56,216 bases of DNA from Bacillota bacterium (GTDB lineage: Bacteria; Bacillota; Limnochordia; DTU080), in NCBI GenBank assembly GCA_012838035.1, contig DUQB01000145.1:1-56216 (forward strand), given 5' to 3'. The translations under genes were made by a program, and so were the position numbers. Shown here piece by piece: positions 24,830-33,778 of the stretch (positions are counted from its first letter, which is position 1; every line of letters begins with the position of its first letter). The notes below the pieces were generated by a model. The model ran no database searches. It saw only the letters and a program-made list of their open reading frames with translations, and was not told where the DNA came from.

Positions 24830-26170
24830 GTGTCCCAGGGCGCCCTCGCTACGATCATCTCCATTATATTATACTTATCCAGCCTGTTCGGCGGGAGTGT
24901 AGGCCCATCTAAGGCGGTACCTCCAAGCGTATCCGCACCCGCGCCGGCAGCCTCGGCGCAGATGGAGCCGTCTACCACTACGACAGGTACCGGCATTGTC
25001 ACCGGCAGTACCGTAGTAGTCTATGATGCGGTAGGTAGTCGCCGGCAGATAGCGGAACTGCATCGCGGGGACTACGTAGATATCATGCAACGTGAAGGCA
25101 GTTGGTACAAGATTCGTGTTTCCACGGGAGAGATCGGTTACGTGACCGCTTTCACGCTGATGCCTACCGATAAAAAACAGATAGACAATTGGTCGCGCCC
25201 GACCGGGTTGGCAACCGTATTAGGGTACTACCTGAACGACTCTCGCAGCCCCTCTCTGCCGCCCTTGCTGGCAAACTCCGATGTACTCACCGCCATCGCT
25301 CCCTGGACCTGGGAGGTAACAGCCGGCGGCAACTTGGTTGCCACCTTCGACACGCGTGACGTAGGCGCTACCCTTAAGCGAGCAGGCGATCGCGGTCTAA
25401 AGACGTATGCCCTAATTCATAACTTCGCCATTGATTCATCAGGTAATCACACATTCAACAGTCAATTGGCGCACAAATTGCTCAGCAGCGATACGGCACG
25501 CGCCAACCTGATTGCCAATATTAAGCGGACTCTTACCGATTGGCGCATGACAGGCGTACACATAGACTTTGAAATGGTGCCCGCTACTGATCGCGCGTTG
25601 CTTAACAAGTTCATGCAAGATTTATATGAAACACTTCACCCTGCAGGTTTCGAGGTGACCATAGCCGTTCCCTCCAAGACACGTGAATCGTTTAGTGATT
25701 CTTGGGCAGGAGCATATGATTATAAAACGTTATCACGCTATACCGATCAGATGATGTTGATGACCTACGATGAACACTGGGCCGGCGGCCCGCCCGGTCC
25801 CGTAGCCTCGATTACCTGGGTGGAAAACGTGGTGCGGTTCGCATTAGCACAAGGGGTACCCGCCGACAAACTTGTACTGGGAGTGGCTGCATACGGCTAT
25901 GATTGGCCGAGCTCGGGACGCGGTCGTTCGGTTACCTACGATCGAGCAATGAGCATCGCCGAGGCCAATGGCGCTAAGATACAGTGGGATGATAAAGCAA
26001 AGACACCCTATTTCCGCTACGGAAACGGCCGTCAGGTATGGTTTGAGAATCGACGGAGTCTCACCCACAAACTGGAGATAGTGAACAAGTACAAGCTGGC
26101 AGGCATTTCCATCTGGCGTTTAGGTCAAGAAGATCCAGGTTATTGGGATGTACTGCGAGAAATGCTGTAG
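24830..26170 (+). CDS. SH3-domain GH18 glycosidase (spore cortex lytic type)
   Basis: A 446-residue exported protein. A hydrophobic N-terminus (about 5-22), a Pro/Ala/Ser linker and a bacterial SH3 domain (about 55-112) precede a GH18 catalytic barrel (about 125-446). The catalytic acid is Glu248 in GVHIDFEMVP, equivalent to the last Glu of the GH18 DxxDxDxE motif. The architecture resembles spore-associated YaaH/YdhD/SleL-like peptidoglycan N-acetylglucosaminidases, but with SH3 instead of LysM for wall binding. GTG start with gaaggagg seven bases upstream. One of only two plus-strand genes here, with its own terminator. A role in spore germination or coat is inference. Confidence 0.82.
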   Translation: MSQGALATIISIILYLSSLFGGSVGPSKAVPPSVSAPAPAASAQMEPSTTTTGTGIVTGSTVVVYDAVGSRRQIAELHRGDYVDIMQREGSWYKIRVSTGEIGYVTAFTLMPTDKKQIDNWSRPTGLATVLGYYLNDSRSPSLPPLLANSDVLTAIAPWTWEVTAGGNLVATFDTRDVGATLKRAGDRGLKTYALIHNFAIDSSGNHTFNSQLAHKLLSSDTARANLIANIKRTLTDWRMTGVHIDFEMVPATDRALLNKFMQDLYETLHPAGFEVTIAVPSKTRESFSDSWAGAYDYKTLSRYTDQMMLMTYDEHWAGGPPGPVASITWVENVVRFALAQGVPADKLVLGVAAYGYDWPSSGRGRSVTYDRAMSIAEANGAKIQWDDKAKTPYFRYGNGRQVWFENRRSLTHKLEIVNKYKLAGISIWRLGQEDPGYWDVLREML

Positions 26171-26178
26171 AAGCGACG

Positions 26179-26210
26179 CGGCTGCCTCAAGCGAGGGCAG
26201 CCGTTTCCTT
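26179..26210 (+). terminator. Probable terminator of the GH18 gene
   Basis: Stem CGGCTGCC/GGCAGCCG (26179-26186 with 26196-26203), 9-base loop, followed by TTTCCTT. Confidence 0.65.
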
Positions 26211-26255
26211 ATAGGAGCGGTTCAGGACGCTTATCCGCAACAGAACTGGGTATAC

Positions 26256-27011
26256 CTACACCTCCCCTCCCCCGGTATGACCGGCGCGACCGGCTTCCAG
26301 CATGGTCGATATCGTAACAGGCTTGAGCCCCTTGGCCTGCAATCCCGCCAGCAGTTGCGGTAGAGCCCCGACCGTATTAGGTTTCGGGTGCATCAGCACG
26401 ATATTCCCACCTTTTGCCTTGGGCACGATTCGCTGCACTATGGTGGCGGCGCTGGGATCCTGCCAATCGATTGTGTCCAGCGTCCATAGAATGGTATAGT
26501 ATCCCAATCCGGCCGCCGTTTGTACAATCCGACGATCCCACTCTCCATAGGGAGGCGCATATAGTCGAGTCTCCTGCCCCAAGATGGATTTAATCAACGC
26601 CGCATTGTCCATGATGTGCTTTTCCAAAGCATGGTCGTTAAGTTGCTTCGGATGGGCATGAGCAGTGCCGTGATTGCCTATCTCGTGTCCCCTCGCCGCC
26701 ATTTGTCGAGCTAGGTCCTGATTTTTCTCCAGCCAACTGCCGGTGAGAAAGAATGTCACCTTGGCTTGGTAGCGATCAAATATCTCCAGCATGGCAGGGA
26801 TTTCCTCGGAGCCCCAGTCCACATTCACACATAAAGCGATGTAGTTTCCCGCACCGGGTATCTCAAAAACCGGCTGGTGCGGTACAGGAGGTCCTGAAGC
26901 TGTTCTTAGCGCCATGTTTTGCGCAAGATGATACCCACCCGCCAGGAAGACGGCAAACAGCAAACCCAACAGCATATGCGCCTGCCATGGTTTAACCACC
27001 ACGATCATCAT
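26256..27011 (-). CDS. ylxY: YlxY-like polysaccharide deacetylase family protein
   Basis: NodB-fold protein of about 251 residues with one N-terminal membrane segment (about 10-30). Motif 1 reads CVNVDWGSE, so the usual catalytic-base Asp is Asn63 with Asp65 two residues on. The metal His motif GHEIGNHGTAHAHP and the YAPPYGEWD motif are present. The NVxWG form is characteristic of the YlxY branch, whose activity is unproven. The ATG at 27011 is chosen for aaggtggag upstream. In Bacillus ylxY lies next to mlpA; here the GH18 gene is between them. Confidence 0.85.
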   Translation of the reverse strand: MMIVVVKPWQAHMLLGLLFAVFLAGGYHLAQNMALRTASGPPVPHQPVFEIPGAGNYIALCVNVDWGSEEIPAMLEIFDRYQAKVTFFLTGSWLEKNQDLARQMAARGHEIGNHGTAHAHPKQLNDHALEKHIMDNAALIKSILGQETRLYAPPYGEWDRRIVQTAAGLGYYTILWTLDTIDWQDPSAATIVQRIVPKAKGGNIVLMHPKPNTVGALPQLLAGLQAKGLKPVTISTMLEAGRAGHTGGGEV

Positions 27012-27081
27012 TCGAGCTCTCCACCTTTTGCCATGTTTCATGTCCACCGCAGTCCCGTGCCGCCGTCATCATCTTCCTGCC

Positions 27082-27858
27082 TCACTGCGCAACAGGTAAT
27101 TGTTTTTGTAAGCCCGAGTGGCTTTCAATTACATAGTTGTCTCGGTAGATCAGTTCGCCCACAGGAACCACTTGAAAACCGCGCTGCTTCAACAAGGGCA
27201 GTAGACGAGCCACCGCCTCCGGCGTCGACTTTCCGGCATTGTGAAACAAGATGATGTCTCCGGGCTTGGCCTGCGAAATACGGTCGACAATATAGGAGGC
27301 GCTCACATTTTTCCAGTCCAGTGAGTCGATAGACCATTGTACCGTGTAATATCCCAGAGACTGGGCTACCTCAATCACTTTATTGCTGTATTCACCAAAG
27401 GGCGGTCGGAATAAATCCGGATCTTTTCCTATGAGAGCCTTAATCTTCTGATGGTTTTCCAGGAGATCCGCATAAATTTCTTCTGCAGTGAGGGAATTCA
27501 TGTGAGGATGCCTAAGGCTGTGGTTGCCTATTTCATGACCCTGAGCAGCAATTTTCTTCACATATTCCGGATACTCGCTGACCCAGTTGCCGGCTAGAAA
27601 GAAGGTGGTTTTTACATTGTTGGCACTGAGAATTTCTAGGAGCTTGTCGGTATTTTCGGTACCCCAGGTAGCATCAAACGAAAAGGCTATCTTGGCCTCC
27701 TGAGTATCGACCTTGTAGATGGGTACCAACCGATTGGTGAGCTTGGCCATCACGGATTCTACCGCCGGTCGGGTAACAGTAACCACCCCGACGCCCATGA
27801 GCCCAAACATCAGCAGTAGCAGCAGCAGCGCCCAGCTGCGCCTTAAGTATAACACCAT
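27082..27858 (-). CDS. pdaB: Polysaccharide deacetylase, sporulation PdaB-like
   Basis: NodB-domain protein of about 258 residues with an N-terminal membrane anchor (about 10-28). Motifs: SFDATWGTEN with the catalytic Asp62, GHEIGNHSLRHPHM with metal His residues, FRPPFGEYS, and LFHNAGKSTPEA near the end. The FDATWG form is that of PdaB, which in B. subtilis is needed for spore stability. It probably acts outside the membrane on peptidoglycan. The ATG at 27858 has ggggagga upstream. It is followed 70 bases later by ylxY in the same direction. Confidence 0.85.
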   Translation of the reverse strand: MVLYLRRSWALLLLLLMFGLMGVGVVTVTRPAVESVMAKLTNRLVPIYKVDTQEAKIAFSFDATWGTENTDKLLEILSANNVKTTFFLAGNWVSEYPEYVKKIAAQGHEIGNHSLRHPHMNSLTAEEIYADLLENHQKIKALIGKDPDLFRPPFGEYSNKVIEVAQSLGYYTVQWSIDSLDWKNVSASYIVDRISQAKPGDIILFHNAGKSTPEAVARLLPLLKQRGFQVVPVGELIYRDNYVIESHSGLQKQLPVAQ

Positions 27859-27921
27859 GCGGCTATCCTCCCCGGGCATAAACGGTCCTTAAACCGTATG
27901 CCGGAAGGCGCCGCCTGATGT

Positions 27922-30024
27922 CTATAACCAGTCTCTTACTGCACTGACGACGTCCTCTAATCGCCCCTTGGCGCCGGTGCAGTCAGGCAGCGAAGCAAAG
28001 AAAAACCTACCGTAACTGCGCTGTAAAATGCGTTTATCGCAGACGACGACAGCGCCGTGATCCGTATGCGAACGGATAAGGCGACCAAAGCCTTGCTTGA
28101 ACTTCAGTATCGCTTCAGGCAACGAGAAATTGTAAAAAGGATCCAGCCCGGCTTTGCGCATGTCTTCCATCCGAGCTTCGGTAACCGGGTCGTCGGGAAC
28201 CCGAAAGGGCAGCCGCGTCAGGATGACGCAGGAGAGCGCATCTCCGGGGACGTCAACTCCCTCCCAAAAACTGTCGGTACCCAGCAACACGCTGGTTTCG
28301 GCTCGGAAGGTGTTCAACATATGCGATCTGCCGTCTTGTCCTTGTACAAGCAAAGGCCAACCTTCGGCTTCACAAACAGGTTTCAGCTGCTCCGCCACAT
28401 GTTTGAGTAGGGCATACGAGGTAAAGAGCACAAACGCTCTTCCCCGACTGGCCAGAATAATTTCTTTTACCGCATGCGTCAACGCAGTGGGATACGAAGG
28501 CGCATTTGGTTCCGGGAGATCCAGTGGGATGGCAATAAGGGCTTGCTCTCTAAAGTGAAAAGGAGAAGAAATAACCAACTCGGAAACCGCATCATCATCG
28601 GCCAGACCCATGCGCTGCCTGATAAAGCCGAAGCTGCCCGCGACGCTTAAGGTGGCCGACGTACACACCAAGGAGTGCAGGCTATCAATCCATTCTTTAA
28701 TGATGGGACCTACCTGTAAAGGCGTAGCCAGAGCACGCACCTGCCCCCGATAACCGGAGCTGTCGACCCAATACACTTGTTCATCGTCTTCGGCCACGCC
28801 TATATGCGCAGCCAGATTAGCCCAACCTAAGCATCGTTGCGCCAACGCATCCAGCTCGTACAGCGTCAAGGGATCCTCGGTAAGTAACGGCGCCGCGTCC
28901 TTCTTTACGCGACGCAACAAGGAGGCCAGCTCCATGAACATTTCGGCAAACCGCTCCGAATGCGACTTCACCGTAGTCTGCCAGTTGGTGCGCTCTTGTC
29001 CGGCTCGTATGCGACTCACCTGTCGCTGGGTTTGCGCCAACCACATCGACACGCTGTTGAACAACTGCGCGCCGGTCTCGCTTAACTGGTTGAGCAAAGG
29101 ATAAGCCTCTTGCTCAAGTAACCTGAGGATGTCATTGGCCAGTTCCGGCTCTTTATTGAACATAAGGCTCGTAGTTGCCTGATGAGACACCGTTGATAAT
29201 ACGCCTCGCGGTTTTTGGTTGCGAGAACCGTGATAAATCCGATACAACAACCGGTGCAAGCCGTACTCGCTGAGCGACTCACTAAGATAACTGCTGGCAA
29301 CCTGCTCAATATGGTGCGCTTCATCAAGGATACAGTACTTATATAACGGCAATACGGCACGTTCAGTGTCCCAACCGACCGCTTTCCGCACGGCTACGTC
29401 GGCAAACAGCAGGTAATGATTGACAACCAACAAATGCGCCGCATCCATCTGAGCGCGAGCCCGGAAGAAAAAACATTCGCTATAATACGGGCACTGCGCC
29501 CTTACGCAGGTGTCGCTTTCAGCGCAGACTTGCTGCCAAACCATCGGCTCCCGCTGATGCTCTGATAAAGTACCCTCTTGCGTTTCAGCAGCCCAAACGG
29601 CCAACTGCTGTAGCTCCGCCATTTCTTGTTCTGGGGCTGACTCTTGGCCTAATGCGTACTCTAAACGCAGCCTACAGAGGTAGTTGCTCCACCCTTTCAC
29701 CAGACATGCCTTCAACTCAGACGCAAAAGCCTTTTGCACCAGTGGGATGTCTTTGTTGAGCAGCTGTTCCTGCAGCGTAATGGTGTTAGTAGAAATGACT
29801 ACTTTCTCCCCTGTTTGAAGAGCGTGCAGAGCAGCGGGTACCAGATAAGCCAAGGATTTCCCTGTTCCTGTGCCGGCCTCTATTAAAGCCACGCCGCCTT
29901 CATGCATGGTGCGAGCCACCGCGGCAGCCATTTCCTGTTGCCCGCATCTACTTTCAAAACTCTCAAATACTGCAGCAAAAGGTCCTTCTTGACCAAGGAC
30001 TTCAGCTGCGTCAAGCACTTTCAA
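27922..30024 (-). CDS. dinG: ATP-dependent DNA helicase, DinG family
   Basis: Superfamily 2 helicase of about 700 residues in the DinG/XPD class. Walker A EAGTGTGKS is at about residues 49-57, the DEAH box at ILDEAHHIE, and motif VI QGFGRLIRS near the end. Four Cys around residues 112-165 (NYLCR, DTCVRAQCPYYSEC) can hold the Fe-S cluster typical of the class. TGTDSFWEGVDVPG is the DinG-type motif. No N-terminal exonuclease domain is present. The TTG at 30024 follows gagaaggg at eight bases; a GTG at 30033 is too close to that site. Confidence 0.93.
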   Translation of the reverse strand: MKVLDAAEVLGQEGPFAAVFESFESRCGQQEMAAAVARTMHEGGVALIEAGTGTGKSLAYLVPAALHALQTGEKVVISTNTITLQEQLLNKDIPLVQKAFASELKACLVKGWSNYLCRLRLEYALGQESAPEQEMAELQQLAVWAAETQEGTLSEHQREPMVWQQVCAESDTCVRAQCPYYSECFFFRARAQMDAAHLLVVNHYLLFADVAVRKAVGWDTERAVLPLYKYCILDEAHHIEQVASSYLSESLSEYGLHRLLYRIYHGSRNQKPRGVLSTVSHQATTSLMFNKEPELANDILRLLEQEAYPLLNQLSETGAQLFNSVSMWLAQTQRQVSRIRAGQERTNWQTTVKSHSERFAEMFMELASLLRRVKKDAAPLLTEDPLTLYELDALAQRCLGWANLAAHIGVAEDDEQVYWVDSSGYRGQVRALATPLQVGPIIKEWIDSLHSLVCTSATLSVAGSFGFIRQRMGLADDDAVSELVISSPFHFREQALIAIPLDLPEPNAPSYPTALTHAVKEIILASRGRAFVLFTSYALLKHVAEQLKPVCEAEGWPLLVQGQDGRSHMLNTFRAETSVLLGTDSFWEGVDVPGDALSCVILTRLPFRVPDDPVTEARMEDMRKAGLDPFYNFSLPEAILKFKQGFGRLIRSHTDHGAVVVCDKRILQRSYGRFFFASLPDCTGAKGRLEDVVSAVRDWL

Positions 30025-30254
30025 TTGCGACACCCTTCTCAGTCGGCGTGCATGATATGCCTACAGAAGCGCCATACACTCACCATGATCAGACACTTTT
30101 TTCTGCAACTATGAGGGCAATACCTCTTCAGGCTGAAGTTCTTTCCAAGCCGGTAATTAGATGCAGGCGAACACAATAGGTGGGTAGCGCGGGTAAAAGG
30201 GAGGGATGGTGGCGGAAGCAATCGGAGGGCCAACGGCAGAAATGCGGTTCCGGG

Positions 30255-31094
30255 TTACCTCCTGCGACCGAGGTTGTCAAACCACCTCAGAAGCGCCACA
30301 TCAGCAATGAGTTGGGTCAAAGAACGCTTTTCCGCATACACATGCAGACTAACAAGCCCTATCAATGTGAGGATCTGTACTGCAACAGAGAATTGAGCGG
30401 CGACGAATAATCCCAAAGTCGCCCCTAATACATTGGCGCCGGTATCGCCAAGCATCACCTTGGCTTGTAGATCCCATGGCAACAAAACGGCGGCTGCAGC
30501 TGCAACACACAATATCGGCCCACCGCTACCGCCGCTAAACAGCGCGATTATGACGTAACCTACGAAGAACGCCTTCAGAGCCCGTCCCGGGCGCAAGTCG
30601 AAAAGATTGATCGTGTTGGCGGCAAGACTGACGAGCAACGCGGAAAGGAGAGGCGGCGCGGTTAAAGGCGCCACCACCGCGACGATGAAAGATAATAAAC
30701 CACCATAAATGGCTTTCACCATACCGGTGGTTAACTGTCCATCCAGCAGCGCTTTTACATGCCCTCGCAAACCGCGGGCTTCCTTCGTCCCGACCGCGTC
30801 ATCGAGTAACCCAAGGCAAGAAAACCCGAGCACCACAATAACCACTGCCCACTCCATGCGCTGCATCGCTCCACTCGCCCACACAGCCGCGTGTACACCA
30901 ACCGACCGCATGAGGGCTGACAGCATTAACGAAGGAACAATGGCTAGTAAAAAAAGGATACCCGCACCTGTAGGGATCTGCTCATGCAGATAATTCGGTT
31001 GTACCAGTCGGCCCCGGTCAAGCATACGAAATACGGCCGGAGCCAGCATCCTAGCCAAACCGTAGGTTATACCGAGGTAGACAAGTGTCAGCAC
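30255..31094 (-). CDS. MraY/WecA-like glycosyl-1-phosphate transferase
   Basis: Polytopic membrane protein, about 279 residues with eight to ten membrane segments, of the MraY-like glycosyltransferase 4 family. These move a sugar-1-phosphate from a UDP-sugar to an undecaprenyl carrier. The Asp motif is GLLDDAVGTKEARGLRGH, followed by NLFDLRPGRALK and MLGDTGANVLGA, which line the active site. Shorter than housekeeping MraY. The GTG at 31094 has AGGAG seven bases upstream and overlaps the GT2 gene by seven bases, so the two are translationally coupled. Specificity cannot be read from sequence. Confidence 0.85.
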   Translation of the reverse strand: MLTLVYLGITYGLARMLAPAVFRMLDRGRLVQPNYLHEQIPTGAGILFLLAIVPSLMLSALMRSVGVHAAVWASGAMQRMEWAVVIVVLGFSCLGLLDDAVGTKEARGLRGHVKALLDGQLTTGMVKAIYGGLLSFIVAVVAPLTAPPLLSALLVSLAANTINLFDLRPGRALKAFFVGYVIIALFSGGSGGPILCVAAAAAVLLPWDLQAKVMLGDTGANVLGATLGLFVAAQFSVAVQILTLIGLVSLHVYAEKRSLTQLIADVALLRWFDNLGRRR

Positions 31095-31771
31095 ATGCAA
31101 GCTCCTGGAGCTGTGAATAAGCGTAGCAGCAATGCTTTTGCCACACCGCCGAACTGCCTTCCTCGATGAACAAAACCTTTCCAGTCGCGTCCGGTTGAAC
31201 GATGGCGAAAAGCCACGGGGACCTCAAGTACGCGAAAGCCGCATCGAACGGCATCAATGGTCAGCGCAACCTCGGTTTCCCAACCCGGCGCTAAGGTCAC
31301 CTGATCAAAGATGATGCGTCGCACGGCGCGCTGACCGGATAACGGACTTTGCAGCTTAAGTCCGGTAAGCATGCGGATCCCCCCTTGCGCCAGAGTGCGC
31401 ACAATGCCGAATCCTGCCGGCTTACAGCGGGGAAACTGGGCAATAGCCATGTCTGCCTGCTCGTTCAACACAGGTTTTAATAAAGCCTCCGCCGCTATGG
31501 CCGTCTCTTCCAAATCAGCGTCAAGCATTAGAATGATATCGCACTTACAACGCTGAATCCCCTCATGCAAGGCTTGTCCTTTCCCCCGATTGGTGGGTAA
31601 ACGGAGAACATGGGCGCCTGCTTGCCATGCTATGTCGGCAGTATCGTCCGTCGAGCCGTCATCGACGACAATCACCTCACTAACACCTGAGATCGCTGCA
31701 GCAGCCGACACCGTCCTACCAATCCGCGCTGCTTCATTCCATGCGGGTATCACCACCCCTATGCTGGGCAT
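31088..31771 (-). CDS. Glycosyltransferase family 2 protein
   Basis: GT-A fold glycosyltransferase of about 227 residues. It opens with VVIPAWNEAARIG, has VDDGSTDDTAD and then the metal-binding DADLEE near residue 95, and a GWETEVAL segment further on. No clear membrane segment. ATG at 31771 with ggaggaa upstream. Transferase and MraY-like gene follow steA-steB in many Clostridia; their shared product is not known. The lipid-linked sugar made by the neighbour is a natural acceptor (inference). Confidence 0.85.
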   Translation of the reverse strand: MPSIGVVIPAWNEAARIGRTVSAAAAISGVSEVIVVDDGSTDDTADIAWQAGAHVLRLPTNRGKGQALHEGIQRCKCDIILMLDADLEETAIAAEALLKPVLNEQADMAIAQFPRCKPAGFGIVRTLAQGGIRMLTGLKLQSPLSGQRAVRRIIFDQVTLAPGWETEVALTIDAVRCGFRVLEVPVAFRHRSTGRDWKGFVHRGRQFGGVAKALLLRLFTAPGACMC

Positions 31772-31803
31772 CGCCACGATTCCTCCGCTTCTTCGCACCT
31801 TTT

Positions 31804-32535
31804 CTAGCGTTCCAGCATCTCCACCAAGGCCAGCAACCCCATCGGCGTACTGATATCGGAGACGACCTTAACGCCCGCTATACGAAAAGGACGCAGATCC
31901 TTTTCGGTCACTGCGGCAATCACCGGCACCTGGTTTTGAGCCAGAGCCTTGACCAAGCTGCGCACAGCATCGCTCACCTGTTCTGAACCTACTACCACCA
32001 CCTGCTGCGCCATATGGGTTCCCGCCTTCACCCAGCGCACCAAGTTGGATCGATGATCCACTCTGCCCTGCATCCCATTGATGAGGTTAGTCAACAGCTC
32101 CCCGCCCAGCGTATTGGCGGCGGCTAATTCAATGCCCGTCAACGCTTGCGGTTCGGAGATGCGCGCATGACTCACCACCTGCGCCCCCGCAGCCTCCAGG
32201 AGTTCTTCTACCTGCTTGACAAGGGCGTCGCTAGTCAAAGTAACAAGGCTGATCTCTTTTTGATCAAGGCGTCCGACCACAGTCTGCGAAACCAACCTGG
32301 CGGCAAACGAGCGATAGACAGCCAACTCCTGGTTTAGCTGCTGCACTGAACCGGCCAAATGCTCTTTCTCAACCCGCAGCAGGCTTAATTGGTCATCAAT
32401 GGCATCAATCAAACTTGCTTGCTTCTGCAGCAGCTGCCCGTCACTGTTGATGGAGGTGCCGATGAGAATTCCTAATCCGAGCGCAAAGAAAACACTGATC
32501 AAAGTGGTCAAGTGATAGCGCATGTCAATAATCAC
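31804..32535 (-). CDS. steB: MctB/SteB-like membrane-anchored protein
   Basis: A 243-residue protein with one N-terminal membrane helix (about 8-25, YHLTTLISVFFALGLGILIGT), a coiled coil (about 30-75), then a globular extracytoplasmic part. The opening is the hallmark of the MctB family, named copper transporter in Mycobacterium. In Corynebacterium the homologue SteB partners SteA at the division site. GTG start after aaggaggcgccctc. It follows steA by 22 bases. A copper function is not supported by any Cys/Met cluster here. Confidence 0.82.
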   Translation of the reverse strand: MIIDMRYHLTTLISVFFALGLGILIGTSINSDGQLLQKQASLIDAIDDQLSLLRVEKEHLAGSVQQLNQELAVYRSFAARLVSQTVVGRLDQKEISLVTLTSDALVKQVEELLEAAGAQVVSHARISEPQALTGIELAAANTLGGELLTNLINGMQGRVDHRSNLVRWVKAGTHMAQQVVVVGSEQVSDAVRSLVKALAQNQVPVIAAVTEKDLRPFRIAGVKVVSDISTPMGLLALVEMLER

Positions 32536-32557
32536 GAGGGCGCCTCCTTTTCGCCGC

Positions 32558-33676
32558 TTAAAAACCGAGCGACACCCTTACGCTCAAGATCAACAACCGT
32601 AATAACTGGCGCATGTCGTTGGAAAGCAAACCAATAAGAGTAATAGGCACCAGCGCAGCTATAACCACGTGTAGGAAGTAAGACCGCTGCCGGCGGTTTT
32701 GATAGAGACGACTTACGCCTTTGGCATCTACCAAGAGAGAACCCACTTTCAACCTGACTAGAAAGGTCGAGGCCATACCCGGCCTGCCTTTTTCCAAGAA
32801 GTCCACAATATTGGAGTGCGTACCCACCGCCACAATCAGCTGCGCCCCCAATTGGTAGGCGATTACAAGCGCTAAATCCTCGCTGGTACCGGGAGCCCTA
32901 ATCAGTTTATACGCGACGTGCTTGTCATCCAGGCGCCCTGCGCCAGGTGCGCGCCCATCCATGTAGGCATGCACAATCATCTCGGCGCCGCAGTCTAATG
33001 CCTTATCGGTAATGCTGTCCATATCGCCGATAATGATATCGGGACGGTAGCCCTGCTCAAGTAGGGCGTCCGCACCGCCGTCCACGCCTATGAGTACGGG
33101 TTGCATCTCACGGATATATGAACTGATCGCCTGTAGGTCCTCGCGGTAGTTCAGCCCTCGCACTACTACCAACACCTGCCGATCTCGCATCTGCGTCTCC
33201 AGCTCAGGCAGGGCTATGTCTCCCACGAAGTACTGTTTCTCTTGTTCGGCATACGCTAAGGTATTATCCACGAACTCCAACACGGCCGGCTCCCAGTGGC
33301 GTCTGGCATCGGCCATAGCCGCCTGCACCTCCGGCAATAAACGCGGGACTACGTTCGCCACCCAACCATGCGGGCCAAAAAGCTCATTCTCTTTGATGAC
33401 GATGGAGGTTCCGTCGGGTATGCTCATCACGGCCGCACCTGCTTGATCAAACAAAGGAACCGCATGCTTAAGCAAGAGAAGCGGACCCTGGCAGGGATAA
33501 CGCCCGGAAATGGAGTCGGCTGCGTTGACCACGGCTTTCACCTTAGCCGCCACTAGACTATCGGCCGCCACTTCATCCAAATCACGGTGATCGATGATGG
33601 CGATATCGCCAGGCCGCAATCGATGTACCAGCTCTTTTGTCTTCGCACCTACGCGAGCAATACCTTTAACCTCCAT
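32558..33676 (-). CDS. steA: SteA-like protein, thiamin-pyrophosphokinase-type fold
   Basis: About 372 residues, the family annotated as putative cytokinetic ring protein SteA. The central part carries a thiamin-pyrophosphokinase-like motif (VLIGVDGGADALLEQGYRPD followed by GDMDSI, about residues 220-250). A single C-terminal membrane helix lies near 340-360. Known from Corynebacterium as the partner of SteB in septum formation. The ATG at 33676 is chosen for agaggtg upstream. Located directly after spo0A, beyond its terminator. Confidence 0.85.
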   Translation of the reverse strand: MEVKGIARVGAKTKELVHRLRPGDIAIIDHRDLDEVAADSLVAAKVKAVVNAADSISGRYPCQGPLLLLKHAVPLFDQAGAAVMSIPDGTSIVIKENELFGPHGWVANVVPRLLPEVQAAMADARRHWEPAVLEFVDNTLAYAEQEKQYFVGDIALPELETQMRDRQVLVVVRGLNYREDLQAISSYIREMQPVLIGVDGGADALLEQGYRPDIIIGDMDSITDKALDCGAEMIVHAYMDGRAPGAGRLDDKHVAYKLIRAPGTSEDLALVIAYQLGAQLIVAVGTHSNIVDFLEKGRPGMASTFLVRLKVGSLLVDAKGVSRLYQNRRQRSYFLHVVIAALVPITLIGLLSNDMRQLLRLLILSVRVSLGF

Positions 33677-33727
33677 CGACGGCGCACCTCTGCCTTCAAG
33701 ATCCCTGTTCAGCATCTCGGCATATGG

Positions 33728-33748
33728 AAAAGAGAGCCTACGGCTCTC
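33728..33748 (-). terminator. Rho-independent terminator after spo0A
   Basis: On the minus strand GAGAGCC (33742-33748) and GGCTCTC (33732-33738) form a 7-bp stem with a GTA loop, followed by TTTTCC. It separates spo0A from steA. Confidence 0.75.
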
Positions 33749-33778
33749 CTTTAGTATTCGCTATGGAAAGGTGCTATT

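Noticed and set aside
24830-26170. GH18 protein as a chitinase
   Set aside because: The SH3 domain, the GVHIDFE active-site form and the spore-gene setting fit the YaaH/SleL peptidoglycan group better than chitin degradation.
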